Positions 1 to 5,104 of a stretch of DNA of 8,869 nt are shown piece after piece; the first letter of the stretch is position 1, and each line of letters opens with the position of its first letter. Source of the stretch: Candidatus Shapirobacteria bacterium (GTDB taxonomy: Bacteria > Patescibacteriota > Microgenomatia > UBA12405); NCBI GenBank assembly GCA_003647605.1, contig QMND01000019.1, forward strand, positions 1 through 8,869, given 5' to 3'. The notes below the pieces were generated by a model. That model was given only the letters and a program-made list of their open reading frames with translations, had not been told where the DNA came from and did no database searches. Position numbers and translations under genes: made by a program.

Positions 1-294
1 GATTCATTGTGTTCATTAAATATTTTTGGGTTTCATCCAAAAATATTTGAATTACTAGAAAACGAATGGAAAAAATTTTTTAGCAAAAACTCAAATAATC
101 CAAAAAATGAATTCGCACTTCCAACCACCATCAACAACTTTATTAAAAAGAAAAAATGTAAACTAACAGTTTTAAAAAATAACAGTAATTGGATGGGTGT
201 GACTTATAAAAAAGACAAAACTAGCCTTCAAAAATATATAATTAAACAAATTAAAAACAAAAAATTTCCCAAAAAACTTTGGGGTAATAACTAA
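1..294 (+). CDS. Sugar-phosphate nucleotidyltransferase (NTP_transferase family), C-terminal fragment
   Basis: The frame is open from the first base of the window to TAA at 292-294, so the 5' part of the gene lies outside. About 97 residues are visible. They match what I know of the C-terminal third of NDP-sugar pyrophosphorylase-like enzymes: a SLNIFGFHP segment (usually S-x-N-x-W/F-G-F-x-P followed by the F-x-x-L-E helix), then EFALPTTIN (E-F-x-L-P-x-x-I-N/D), then NWMGVTYKKDK (W-x-G-V-T-Y-x-x-D), and an ending KFPKKLW. Such enzymes transfer a nucleotidyl group from an NTP to a sugar phosphate, making NDP-sugars for cell-surface polymers. The catalytic N-terminal G-x-G-T-R loop is not in the window, so substrate and activity cannot be judged. 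The TTG at 7 is an internal codon, not a start. The gene converges on tRNA-Gly at 320. The family assignment is from memory of the motif pattern and is fairly secure. Confidence 0.7.
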   Translation, partial: DSLCSLNIFGFHPKIFELLENEWKKFFSKNSNNPKNEFALPTTINNFIKKKKCKLTVLKNNSNWMGVTYKKDKTSLQKYIIKQIKNKKFPKKLWGNN

Positions 295-319
295 TCCCTT
301 TTTTAAAAAACCCAACAAC

Positions 320-395
320 TGGAGCGAGAGACGGGGTTCGAACCCGCGACCTTCTCCTTGGCAAGGAGATGCTCTACCAACTGAGCCACTCTCGC
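320..395 (-). tRNA. tRNA-Gly(GCC), CCA encoded
   Basis: The minus strand folds as a complete cloverleaf: acceptor GCGAGAG (389-395) pairs with CTCTCGC (324-330), the anticodon stem CTCCT/AGGAG encloses loop TGCCA with anticodon GCC, and the T-arm has GGTTCGAACC. The discriminator is T at 323 and the 3' CCA is genomically encoded (TGG at 320-322). Only this tRNA and tRNA-Pro encode CCA here. It lies 21 nt downstream of tRNA-Phe and probably shares its transcript. It decodes GGC/GGU. Confidence 0.97.
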
Positions 396-416
396 AAAAA
401 ATAAACTCACAAAAAG

Positions 417-489
417 TGCCAAAGGTTGGAATCGAACCAACATCCCAGGTTTTTCAGACCAGTGCCGTGACCAACTTGGCTACTTTGGC
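417..489 (-). tRNA. tRNA-Phe(GAA)
   Basis: On the minus strand acceptor GCCAAAG (483-489) pairs with CTTTGGC (418-424), the T-arm is GTTGG-TTCGATT-CCAAC and the anticodon loop CTGAAAA gives anticodon GAA. The anticodon stem CTGGT/ACCTG contains one U-U mismatch at its second pair, and the variable loop is short (GGAT). CCA is not encoded: the discriminator A is followed by CTT. It is the first tRNA after a recognisable promoter at 499-527 and precedes tRNA-Gly(GCC). Confidence 0.95.
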
Positions 490-498
490 TTAATTAAT

Positions 499-527
499 AT
501 TATACAAAATTCAAAGACATTTAACAA
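499..527 (-). promoter_or_regulatory. Candidate promoter for tRNA-Phe/tRNA-Gly
   Basis: On the minus strand TTGTTA (522-527) is followed after 17 bp by a perfect TATAAT (499-504), with the 5' end of tRNA-Phe 9 nt further on. This is the best -35/-10 pair in the window. Spacing to the mature tRNA implies almost no 5' leader. Confidence 0.6.
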
Positions 528-619
528 AAACAAGAAAAACTACCTATCTTTAGCCCGAATCTAACTATTTATTTAAAAACACACAACCATCTCCATTCCA
601 AAAATCAAATCATAGACTG

Positions 620-702
620 TGCCAAGGGTGGGAGTCGAACCCACATGTCTAAGAGACACGCCGTTCTGAGCGACGCCTGTCTACCAATTCCAGCACCCTG
701 GC
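620..702 (-). tRNA. tRNA-Leu(CAG)
   Basis: This is a class II tRNA on the minus strand. Acceptor GCCAGGG (696-702) pairs with CCTTGGC (621-627) through one G-U pair. The anticodon stem CGTCG/CGGCG encloses loop CTCAGAA, anticodon CAG. The long variable arm is GTCT-CTT-AGAC and the T-loop TTCGACT. CCA is not encoded (A followed by CAG). Its 5' end is only 6 nt from the stop codon of the small gene upstream, so it may be cut out of that gene's transcript. A TATAAT at 730-735 inside the end of that gene is an alternative start. Confidence 0.96.
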
Positions 703-708
703 TTAGTA

Positions 709-1052
709 TCAAAAAATAGATACCAAATCATTATAATCTAAACCATATCTATTTGCTATTTTTTCTAATTGTTTCCTTAACTCAGTGTTTCCAAAATACT
801 TTTTCCTTTCTACATCATCTAAAGAAAAAACACCAGCTGTTGTTTTCACAACCAACAAAATATCTTCTTTATTGACTCCACTTACACTTAAAGCGATAGC
901 ATAGCCATCAGCATACCTAGTCAAACTTGTACCATCTTTAGTTAAAATGGGAATACCCACTCTTTCAATCTTTCCACAAAAACACTAAACATGTTCCTAG
1001 ACATGTCTTCGACAAGCACCTGTCTCGCCACTTTTTCAAATTCATCAACCAT
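709..1052 (-). CDS. Small hypothetical protein split by an apparent -1 frameshift
   Basis: I do not recognise the family. Two overlapping minus-strand reading frames appear to be one gene. The first begins at ATG 1052 (MVDEFEKVARQV...) and runs 36 residues to TAA at 942-944. The second is open from a TAG just upstream, could use GTG at 960, and runs 83 codons to TGA at 709-711 (...VGIPILTKDGTSLTRYADG...). Shifting by -1 near 958-962, equivalent to restoring one G in the GGG run of GAGTGGGTATT, gives a smooth VERLKEW-GIPILTKDG junction and a protein of about 114 residues. The first frame has its own TATAAT 5 nt before the ATG, which supports it as the true start. The protein has no predicted membrane segment; it begins and ends with charged, helix-like stretches around a more hydrophobic centre. 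It sits between tRNA-Gly(UCC) and tRNA-Leu(CAG). I see no canonical slippery heptamer here, so mutation or a sequence error is more likely than programmed recoding. Confidence 0.55.
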
Positions 1053-1057
1053 ACTCT

Positions 1058-1063
1058 ATTATA
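1058..1063 (-). promoter_or_regulatory. -10 box for the small frameshifted gene (leaderless type)
   Basis: A perfect TATAAT on the minus strand ends 5 nt before ATG 1052, with no Shine-Dalgarno sequence between. It lies in the short spacer after tRNA-Gly(UCC). I see no clear -35 match; a suitable one would fall inside the tRNA. Confidence 0.45.
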
Positions 1064-1072
1064 ACCTTTCTG

Positions 1073-1143
1073 AGCGGGATATGGGAGTCGAACCCATCTC
1101 TTCACCTTGGAAGGGTGGTGTTGAACCGCTCAACTAATCCCGC
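1073..1143 (-). tRNA. tRNA-Gly(UCC)
   Basis: On the minus strand acceptor GCGGGAT (1137-1143) pairs with ATCCCGC (1074-1080), the T-arm is ATGGG-TTCGACT-CCCAT, and the anticodon loop CTTCCAA gives anticodon UCC, reading GGA/GGG. The outermost pair of the anticodon stem is a C-A mismatch. CCA is not encoded (discriminator T followed by CAG). It lies 8 nt downstream of tRNA-Pro and is probably co-transcribed with it. Confidence 0.95.
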
Positions 1144-1151
1144 AGTTTGTT

Positions 1152-1228
1152 TGGTCGGGGATACAGGATTCGAACCTGCAACCTCACGCACCCCATGCGT
1201 GCGCGCTAGCCAATTGCGCCAATCCCCG
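1152..1228 (-). tRNA. tRNA-Pro(GGG), CCA encoded
   Basis: Acceptor CGGGGAT (1222-1228) pairs with ATCCCCG (1156-1162), giving the C1-G72 start typical of bacterial tRNA-Pro. The anticodon stem CACGC/GCGTG holds loop ATGGGGT, anticodon GGG. The T-arm is TTCGAAT flanked by GCAGG/CCTGT. The 3' CCA is encoded (TGG at 1152-1154) after discriminator A. It lies 15 nt after tRNA-Leu(UAA). Confidence 0.97.
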
Positions 1229-1243
1229 TTTTGATAAAAAACT

Positions 1244-1328
1244 GTGCCGAAGGTGGGAGTCGGACCCACATGTCCAAACGGACACAAGATTTTAAGTCTT
1301 GCGCGTATACCAATTCCGCCACTTCGGC
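1244..1328 (-). tRNA. tRNA-Leu(UAA)
   Basis: This is a class II tRNA with acceptor GCCGAAG (1322-1328) pairing with CTTCGGC (1245-1251), anticodon stem CAAGA/TCTTG around loop CTTAAAA (anticodon UAA), variable arm GTCCGTTTGGAC and T-loop TCCGACT. CCA is not encoded (A followed by CAG). The gene is uninterrupted; the group I intron found in some bacterial tRNA-Leu(UAA) genes is absent. It leads the Leu-Pro-Gly run. A TAAAAT at 1338-1343, overlapping the end of the GIY-YIG gene, is a possible -10 box. Confidence 0.97.
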
Positions 1329-1335
1329 AACTGGT

Positions 1336-1574
1336 CTATTTTACACTAATTTCATCAAAAAATTCACGACCAGAACCTGATTTAAAATATTTCTCCAGCT
1401 CTCTAGCTTTTTTTTATTTTTACAAATCTGAACAAAAACAAGCTCCAAAGGTAAATGATACTTAGCTGTCGATGATCTACCAACACGATGTTGTTCTACT
1501 CTTTTATCCAAATCTTTAGTCAAACCTTTATACACCCAACCACCATTTCCTCGCAAAATATAAACAAAATACAT
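1336..1574 (-). CDS. GIY-YIG domain protein (UPF0213-like), interrupted by a -1 frameshift
   Basis: Starting at ATG 1574 the protein reads MYFVYILRGNGGWVYKGLTKDLDKRVEQH, which is the short single-domain GIY-YIG pattern: Y-V-Y strand, V-Y-K-G replacing Y-I-G, then D-L-x-x-R and H. It continues with STAKYHLPLELV and reaches KNKKK at residue 56. There the original frame gives an unfamiliar tail ending at 1341, whereas the -1 frame gives ARELEKYFKSGSGREFF, the usual end of this family (K-R-E-K-x-L-K-S-G-x-G-R), stopping at TAG 1336-1338. Joined, the protein has 79 residues, a normal family length. The shift falls on A AAA AAG (1413 to 1407) in the correct phase for -1 slippage, within a run of eight A. 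The open frame extends upstream to about 1631, but that part is translated repeat sequence, so I prefer ATG 1574. Many members of this family lack an obvious role; nuclease activity is unproven. It may be a decayed gene, a recoded gene or a homopolymer error. Confidence 0.75.
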
Positions 1575-1576
1575 AA

Positions 1577-1635
1577 ATTTTAAGTCTTGCACGCCTGCCT
1601 GTTTACCTACCGTATGGCAGACTCCTCGCAATGAC
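1577..1635. repeat. Imperfect inverted repeat containing a tRNA-Leu-like fragment
   Basis: The arm GTCTTGCACGCCTGCC (1584-1599) is partly complementary to GGCAGACTCCTCGCAATGAC (1616-1635), with 16 nt between. The left edge (1577-1590) repeats 14 nt of tRNA-Leu(UAA) exactly (1289-1302, anticodon region), and on the minus strand the following GGTAAACAGGC resembles the D-loop GGTAGACAGGC of the tRNA-Leu genes. It may be a tRNA remnant, a mobile intergenic repeat, or both. It lies immediately upstream of the GIY-YIG start codon. Confidence 0.45.
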
Positions 1636-1692
1636 TTTCTGTCTTGTATTCTCCTATTTACCCCCGAACCTTACAATAAAACTTAACACACC

Positions 1693-1730
1693 GTCATTAT
1701 GAGGCTTTTGTAAAAAAGCCGTGATAATCC
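1693..1730 (+). repeat. GTCATTATGAGG-type intergenic hairpin repeat
   Basis: GTCATTATGAGG (1693-1704) leads into a hairpin with a perfect 7-bp stem, GGCTTTT (1703-1709) and AAAAGCC (1714-1720), loop GTAA. The pairing extends imperfectly outward to ATTAT/ATAAT. The 12-mer is an inverted near-copy (10 of 12) of CCTCGCAATGAC at 1624-1635. The pattern resembles GTCATTGCGAGG-type repeats scattered in intergenic DNA of many bacteria. It could also act as a transcription barrier. Otherwise the 1636-1794 stretch holds nothing I recognise. Confidence 0.5.
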
Positions 1731-1794
1731 CGTTGGGTTTGCACTCATCCATCAATTTAATCACCAGATCAAAATATAATTACAATTTCCATAC

Positions 1795-1800
1795 TATAAT
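1795..1800 (+). promoter_or_regulatory. -10 box of the tgt operon (leaderless type)
   Basis: A perfect TATAAT ends 6 nt before the tgt ATG at 1807, which places the expected transcription start at or next to the A of ATG. There is no Shine-Dalgarno sequence in the gap. A second TATAAT at 1775-1780 could give a short leader. No good -35 match is visible for either. Confidence 0.55.
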
Positions 1801-1806
1801 ACACAA

Positions 1807-2925
1807 ATGACCAAACCAAAATCTCCTAAATTTTTCAAAACCACCAAAGGCAAAAAATACCCGTTACCAGTATTTTTTCCCGATGCCACCCAAGCCTTCA
1901 TAAAAAACATCGACCCTGTCGATATCAAAAATACCCACACCCCTGGCATTCTTGTCAATACTTATCATTTACGCCAGCCATCTTTTTTACAAGTTATCGA
2001 ACAGCACCAAAGCATAGGCAATTTTATGTCTTGGTCAGGAGCTATTATTTCCGATTCTGGTGGATTCCAAGTTATGTCCTTAGCCAAAAAATTCGGCGGA
2101 CCCAAAGCCATCAGCGATAGGGGAGTCAAATTCAAACCACCCAATCAACCCACCTCTTTTTTCACCCCTCAACAATCAATTCGCATCCAAATGCAACTAA
2201 AAACCGACATGGTCGTGGTTTTAGACGACTTCACCGACCCTCAAGCCTCATACCAACAAGCCAAAGAATCAGTTCGTCGAACCATTCTCTGGGCCAAAAT
2301 ATGTAAAAAAGAATTTGACAAAATCTGCCAGCAACAAAAAAACCTTCCTCACCAAACACCTTATTTACTGGCTGTAGTTCAGGGTGGTAAATACCTAGAC
2401 CTGCGATTAGAATGCACTCGACAATTAGTCAAAATTGGTTTTGATGGTTTGGGATACGGCGGTTGGCCTTTAGACGAAGAAGGTAATTTCAATTTAGAAA
2501 TTGCCCAGCTAATCGCTAATAATGCCCCCAAAAACTACTTATTATATGCCTTAGGTATCGGCAAACCAGAAGATATTGTCGCTTGTGTTAAATTGGGCTG
2601 GCACATTTTTGACTGCGTTATTCCTACCCGAGACGCCCGCCATCGCCGTTTATACACCTTCAACACTCCATCCATTTCCAAAATTGACATCAATCAAAAA
2701 GATTTCTATTCCTATTTTGTCCCTACTAAAACCAAGCACCAACACAACACTCAACCGGTTAGCCAAGCCTGCGATTGCCATCTATGCCAAAATTACTCCC
2801 AAGCCTACTTACACCACCTTTTCAAAACAGGGGATAGTAGTGCTTATCGTTTAGCTACTATTCACAATCTCCGTTTTTATTCTATTCTAATGGAAAAATT
2901 ACAACAACTAAAAAATGACACCTAA
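1807..2925 (+). CDS. tgt: tRNA-guanine (queuine/preQ1) transglycosylase
   Basis: The product is 372 residues, the usual TGT length. It exchanges guanine-34 of GUN-anticodon tRNAs for a 7-deazaguanine base. Visible hallmarks: NTYHL (51-55), SDSGGFQVMSL with the active-site Asp at 83, VVQGG with Gln 192, FDCVIPTRDAR with the second catalytic Asp at 269, and the zinc site CDCHLC (Cys 322, 324, 327) plus His 353 in TIHN. Differences lie in the base pocket. The usual DEC(P/T) loop reads DDFT (140-143), so the position equivalent to Cys158 of the Zymomonas enzyme is Phe 142, and the usual GGLSVGE reads GGWPLDE (218-224). About 15 extra residues separate Asp 269 from the zinc cysteines. The start is ATG 1807, 6 nt after TATAAT. 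The stop overlaps the mtaB start by 11 nt. Family assignment is secure; whether the base used is preQ1, preQ0 or salvaged queuine is open. Confidence 0.95.
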   Translation: MTKPKSPKFFKTTKGKKYPLPVFFPDATQAFIKNIDPVDIKNTHTPGILVNTYHLRQPSFLQVIEQHQSIGNFMSWSGAIISDSGGFQVMSLAKKFGGPKAISDRGVKFKPPNQPTSFFTPQQSIRIQMQLKTDMVVVLDDFTDPQASYQQAKESVRRTILWAKICKKEFDKICQQQKNLPHQTPYLLAVVQGGKYLDLRLECTRQLVKIGFDGLGYGGWPLDEEGNFNLEIAQLIANNAPKNYLLYALGIGKPEDIVACVKLGWHIFDCVIPTRDARHRRLYTFNTPSISKIDINQKDFYSYFVPTKTKHQHNTQPVSQACDCHLCQNYSQAYLHHLFKTGDSSAYRLATIHNLRFYSILMEKLQQLKNDT

Positions 2926-3997
2926 CTCTTTTTTCAAACTCATCCAAACCATCTTGTCGTCAAAATCAAAACCAACCTTCTTTGCTTACAACTTTGGCTG
3001 TCGAGTCAATGCCTCCGAAACTAACCACTTGTCCCAAATTTTTCTTGACTACTCCTTTCGAACCCACAACTCTTCTGACCTCCAACCACCAGATGTTGTT
3101 CTAGTTAACACATGTGCCATCACCAATAAGGGCGAAAAGGAATCACTCCGTTTGGTCAATTCTATCCACCGCCGATACCCCCACAGTCATATCATTGCCA
3201 CTGGTTGCGCTAATTTAAAAAATTTAAAACCAAACCCTCAAATTCATGCTCTGTCTAATCTAAACAAATCCATGATCCTTGATAGTACCAACAACTATCC
3301 TTATGCTATCCATGTTCCTGACAAACTCAGCCAATATCGTCGTTACTTACTAAAAATACAAAGCGGTTGCAATCAATTTTGTTCCTATTGTATCGTGCCT
3401 TATCGTCGATCTAAACTCTGGTATTTACCCATAAAACAAGCCATCGATCAGGTTAATCAAGCCCATCATTTAGGCTTTCAAGAAATAATTATCACTGGTG
3501 TTAATTTAGATTTATACACCCCCAAATTATCCAACTTATTGCAACAACTTTTACAAAAAACCAAAATTCCTCTGTTCTCTTTTGGCTCTATTCCTATCAA
3601 TTCTATTAATTCACAATTCATTTCTTTACTACGACAATACCCTAACCGCATTTCCAATTTCCTGCACATCCCCATTCAATCAGCTTCATCTAAAATTCTT
3701 AAATTAATGAACCGTCCCTACAACCAACCTCAAGTTATCAAAACTTTCCAATCTCTCCAACCCATTCCCAATTTATCTTTTGGCACCGATGTTTTAGTTG
3801 CTTTCCCTGGAGAAACAGACCAAGATTTTCAACAAACTTATCAATTCTGCCAACAAACCAAATTCAAGAAAATTCACACTTTTGTTTATTCACCCCGCCC
3901 TCAAACCCAAGCCCTAAAATTAGTCAAACAACACTCTCCCATTTCCACCAGTGTCGCCAAACAAAGAAGCAAACTTATTCGTGATTTAGTTAGCTAA
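2915..3997 (+). CDS. mtaB: MtaB-type tRNA N6-threonylcarbamoyladenosine methylthiotransferase, TRAM domain absent
   Basis: This radical SAM enzyme would add a methylthio group to t6A37 of ANN-decoding tRNAs. The N-terminal UPF0004 domain carries its cluster cysteines at 29 (FGCRVN), 67 (NTCAIT) and 98 (ATGCAN). The radical SAM triad is C-x3-C-x2-C at 152, 156 and 159 (GCNQFCSYC), followed by ITGVNL, HIPIQSAS (251-258) and FGTDVLVAFPGET (289-301). FGCRVN and NTCAIT fit MtaB better than MiaB (GCQMN). The protein ends at residue 360, shortly after HTFVYSPRPQTQA, whereas family members usually continue about 80 residues with a tRNA-binding TRAM domain. The next gene converges 2 nt later, so no TRAM domain is encoded here. 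The ATG overlaps the tgt stop by 11 nt, implying coupled translation; no Shine-Dalgarno sequence is evident. tRNA-Arg(UCU) at 7046 decodes an ANN codon and is a possible substrate. Confidence 0.9.
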   Translation: MTPNSFFKLIQTILSSKSKPTFFAYNFGCRVNASETNHLSQIFLDYSFRTHNSSDLQPPDVVLVNTCAITNKGEKESLRLVNSIHRRYPHSHIIATGCANLKNLKPNPQIHALSNLNKSMILDSTNNYPYAIHVPDKLSQYRRYLLKIQSGCNQFCSYCIVPYRRSKLWYLPIKQAIDQVNQAHHLGFQEIIITGVNLDLYTPKLSNLLQQLLQKTKIPLFSFGSIPINSINSQFISLLRQYPNRISNFLHIPIQSASSKILKLMNRPYNQPQVIKTFQSLQPIPNLSFGTDVLVAFPGETDQDFQQTYQFCQQTKFKKIHTFVYSPRPQTQALKLVKQHSPISTSVAKQRSKLIRDLVS

Positions 3998-3999
3998 AA

Positions 4000-5088
4000 T
4001 TAACGACCAAACCAAACTTCCATTTCATCAAATACCTCTTTCCTCAAAGAAACCTCCTGTCCTGGAAACCTCGCCCCCTTACCCCAAATTAAAGCTCTCT
4101 TAACATCCTGTCTCATTTCTGTTGAAATTTCATTCAGTACATCGGCCAAATTTTTACCTCTTTTCATTATCAAAGGATTTTTTCTATCCCCACTTCTATT
4201 TTTTTCCCTTCTCAAATAAACCCTAATTAGACCCAAACCCAACCATATTTTTTCCCTTAACAGATCCAAACCAACTCCCTCTTGGGCCGACAAAAAAACA
4301 ATCTCCTTGTCATTCCTCGACTTTGAACCACTTTTATCTATTTTATTTATTACCTCCACCATTGGCAAATATCTTCTAGATTTTGTCAAAGCATCTATTA
4401 ACTTATCAACATCCTTAATTTTCTCCTCAAAAGACACCACTGCGTTGGAATAACCCATCTCTTTAACCACACTAATTACCACTTCCTTAGTCAAACCACC
4501 ATAAGGATTAACCACCTGAATTGCCCCTCGATGCATTTTTCTAATTCTAATTTTTGGTTTGGATTGATTCAACCTAATTCCACCTTTCTCAATTTCTCTC
4601 CTCATTTTTTCCAACCAATCTCGACGCTCCACATCAGTCATCAACACCACCAAATCACTAGCTCTAATCACCGACAAAACTCTTTTGCCAAAACCTTTGT
4701 CTTTAAAAGCCCCCTCTATCAAACCAGGTAAATCCAAAATTTGCACCCTAACCCCCTTGTATTCCATCATCCCCGGTACCACCCCCAAAGTTGTAAAATC
4801 GTAATTACCAACTTTCGACTCAGCATTAGTTAATTGATTTAACAAAGTCGACTTGCCCACACTAGGTAAACCAACCAGAACTACTGTTGCATCTCCAGAA
4901 TGTTTAATAGCATAACCACCACCTCCTCCGCCGCCTCGACTACCAACCCCATCCAGCTCAGCTCGCAATTTAGATAATTTGGCCTTCAACCGACCATGGT
5001 GATGTTCCGAAGCCTTGTCATAAGGCGTATCTCGAATCTCTTTCTCCACCCTCTTGATTCTCATTTTAATTATCTCTTCTTTGTTCAT
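4000..5088 (-). CDS. DRG-family (archaeal/eukaryotic-type) ribosome-associated GTPase
   Basis: The product is 362 residues, the normal DRG/Rbg length, with all the family's parts in order. The N-terminal helical region contains TPYDKASEHHHGRLKAKLSK (21-40, normally TPYxKATxxHxGxLKAKLAKL), then a glycine run (52-58). G1 is GLPSVGKST (73-81), G2 FTTLG (98-102), G3 DLPG (119-122), G4 NKID (248-251) and G5 SAQ (267-269). Between G3 and G4 lies the DRG-specific insert (about 165-240; GIRLN, NAVVSFEE, DVDKLIDAL, RRYLP). The C-terminal TGS domain (about 287-360) includes PLIMKRG, ALIWGKGARFPGQ. Obg is excluded because its N-terminal fold is missing and the insert and TGS domain match DRG. In archaea and eukaryotes these GTPases associate with ribosomes and act in translation; a bacterial role is inferred. 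It converges on mtaB with a 2-nt gap and diverges from the hydrolase gene across 16 bp. A TAAAAT lies 7 nt before its ATG. Confidence 0.95.
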   Translation of the reverse strand: MNKEEIIKMRIKRVEKEIRDTPYDKASEHHHGRLKAKLSKLRAELDGVGSRGGGGGGGYAIKHSGDATVVLVGLPSVGKSTLLNQLTNAESKVGNYDFTTLGVVPGMMEYKGVRVQILDLPGLIEGAFKDKGFGKRVLSVIRASDLVVLMTDVERRDWLEKMRREIEKGGIRLNQSKPKIRIRKMHRGAIQVVNPYGGLTKEVVISVVKEMGYSNAVVSFEEKIKDVDKLIDALTKSRRYLPMVEVINKIDKSGSKSRNDKEIVFLSAQEGVGLDLLREKIWLGLGLIRVYLRREKNRSGDRKNPLIMKRGKNLADVLNEISTEMRQDVKRALIWGKGARFPGQEVSLRKEVFDEMEVWFGR

Positions 5089-5089
5089 T

Positions 5090-5098
5090 TGTTATATT
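5090..5098 (+). promoter_or_regulatory. Extended -10 promoter of the glycoside hydrolase gene (leaderless type)
   Basis: TG-T-TATATT forms an extended -10 (TG at 5090-5091, hexamer 5093-5098) that ends 6 nt before ATG 5105. No -35 is evident and none is needed for the extended type. It overlaps the opposing -10 of the DRG gene. Confidence 0.5.
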
Positions 5099-5101
5099 TT
5101 A
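5096..5101 (-). promoter_or_regulatory. -10 box of the DRG GTPase gene (leaderless type)
   Basis: On the minus strand TAAAAT ends 7 nt before the DRG ATG at 5088, and no Shine-Dalgarno sequence is present. It shares 3 bp with the hydrolase -10 on the other strand, so simultaneous occupancy by two polymerases would be sterically impossible. Confidence 0.45.
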
Positions 5102-5104
5102 CTA

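Noticed and set aside
296..322. Rho-independent terminator after tRNA-Gly(GCC)
   Set aside because: There is a run of six T on the minus strand (305-310) but the preceding stem is only 3 bp and uses the tRNA CCA itself; support is too weak.
1102..1465. Two open frames over tRNA-Leu(UAA), tRNA-Pro and tRNA-Gly(UCC) (1102-1287 minus, 1244-1465 plus)
   Set aside because: They translate tRNA gene sequence and have no independent start signal; the tRNA folds explain the region.
1575..1631. N-terminal extension of the GIY-YIG protein
   Set aside because: Those 19 residues are translated from the inverted repeat and tRNA-like fragment; family members begin at MYFVYI.
2576..4731. Shadow frames within tgt (2576-2854), mtaB (3478-3675 minus) and DRG (4531-4731 plus)
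   Set aside because: They lie entirely inside strongly supported genes in other frames.
5054..5104. Upstream extension of the hydrolase start
   Set aside because: It overlaps the DRG coding sequence and both promoters, and adds a second hydrophobic segment before a good signal peptide.
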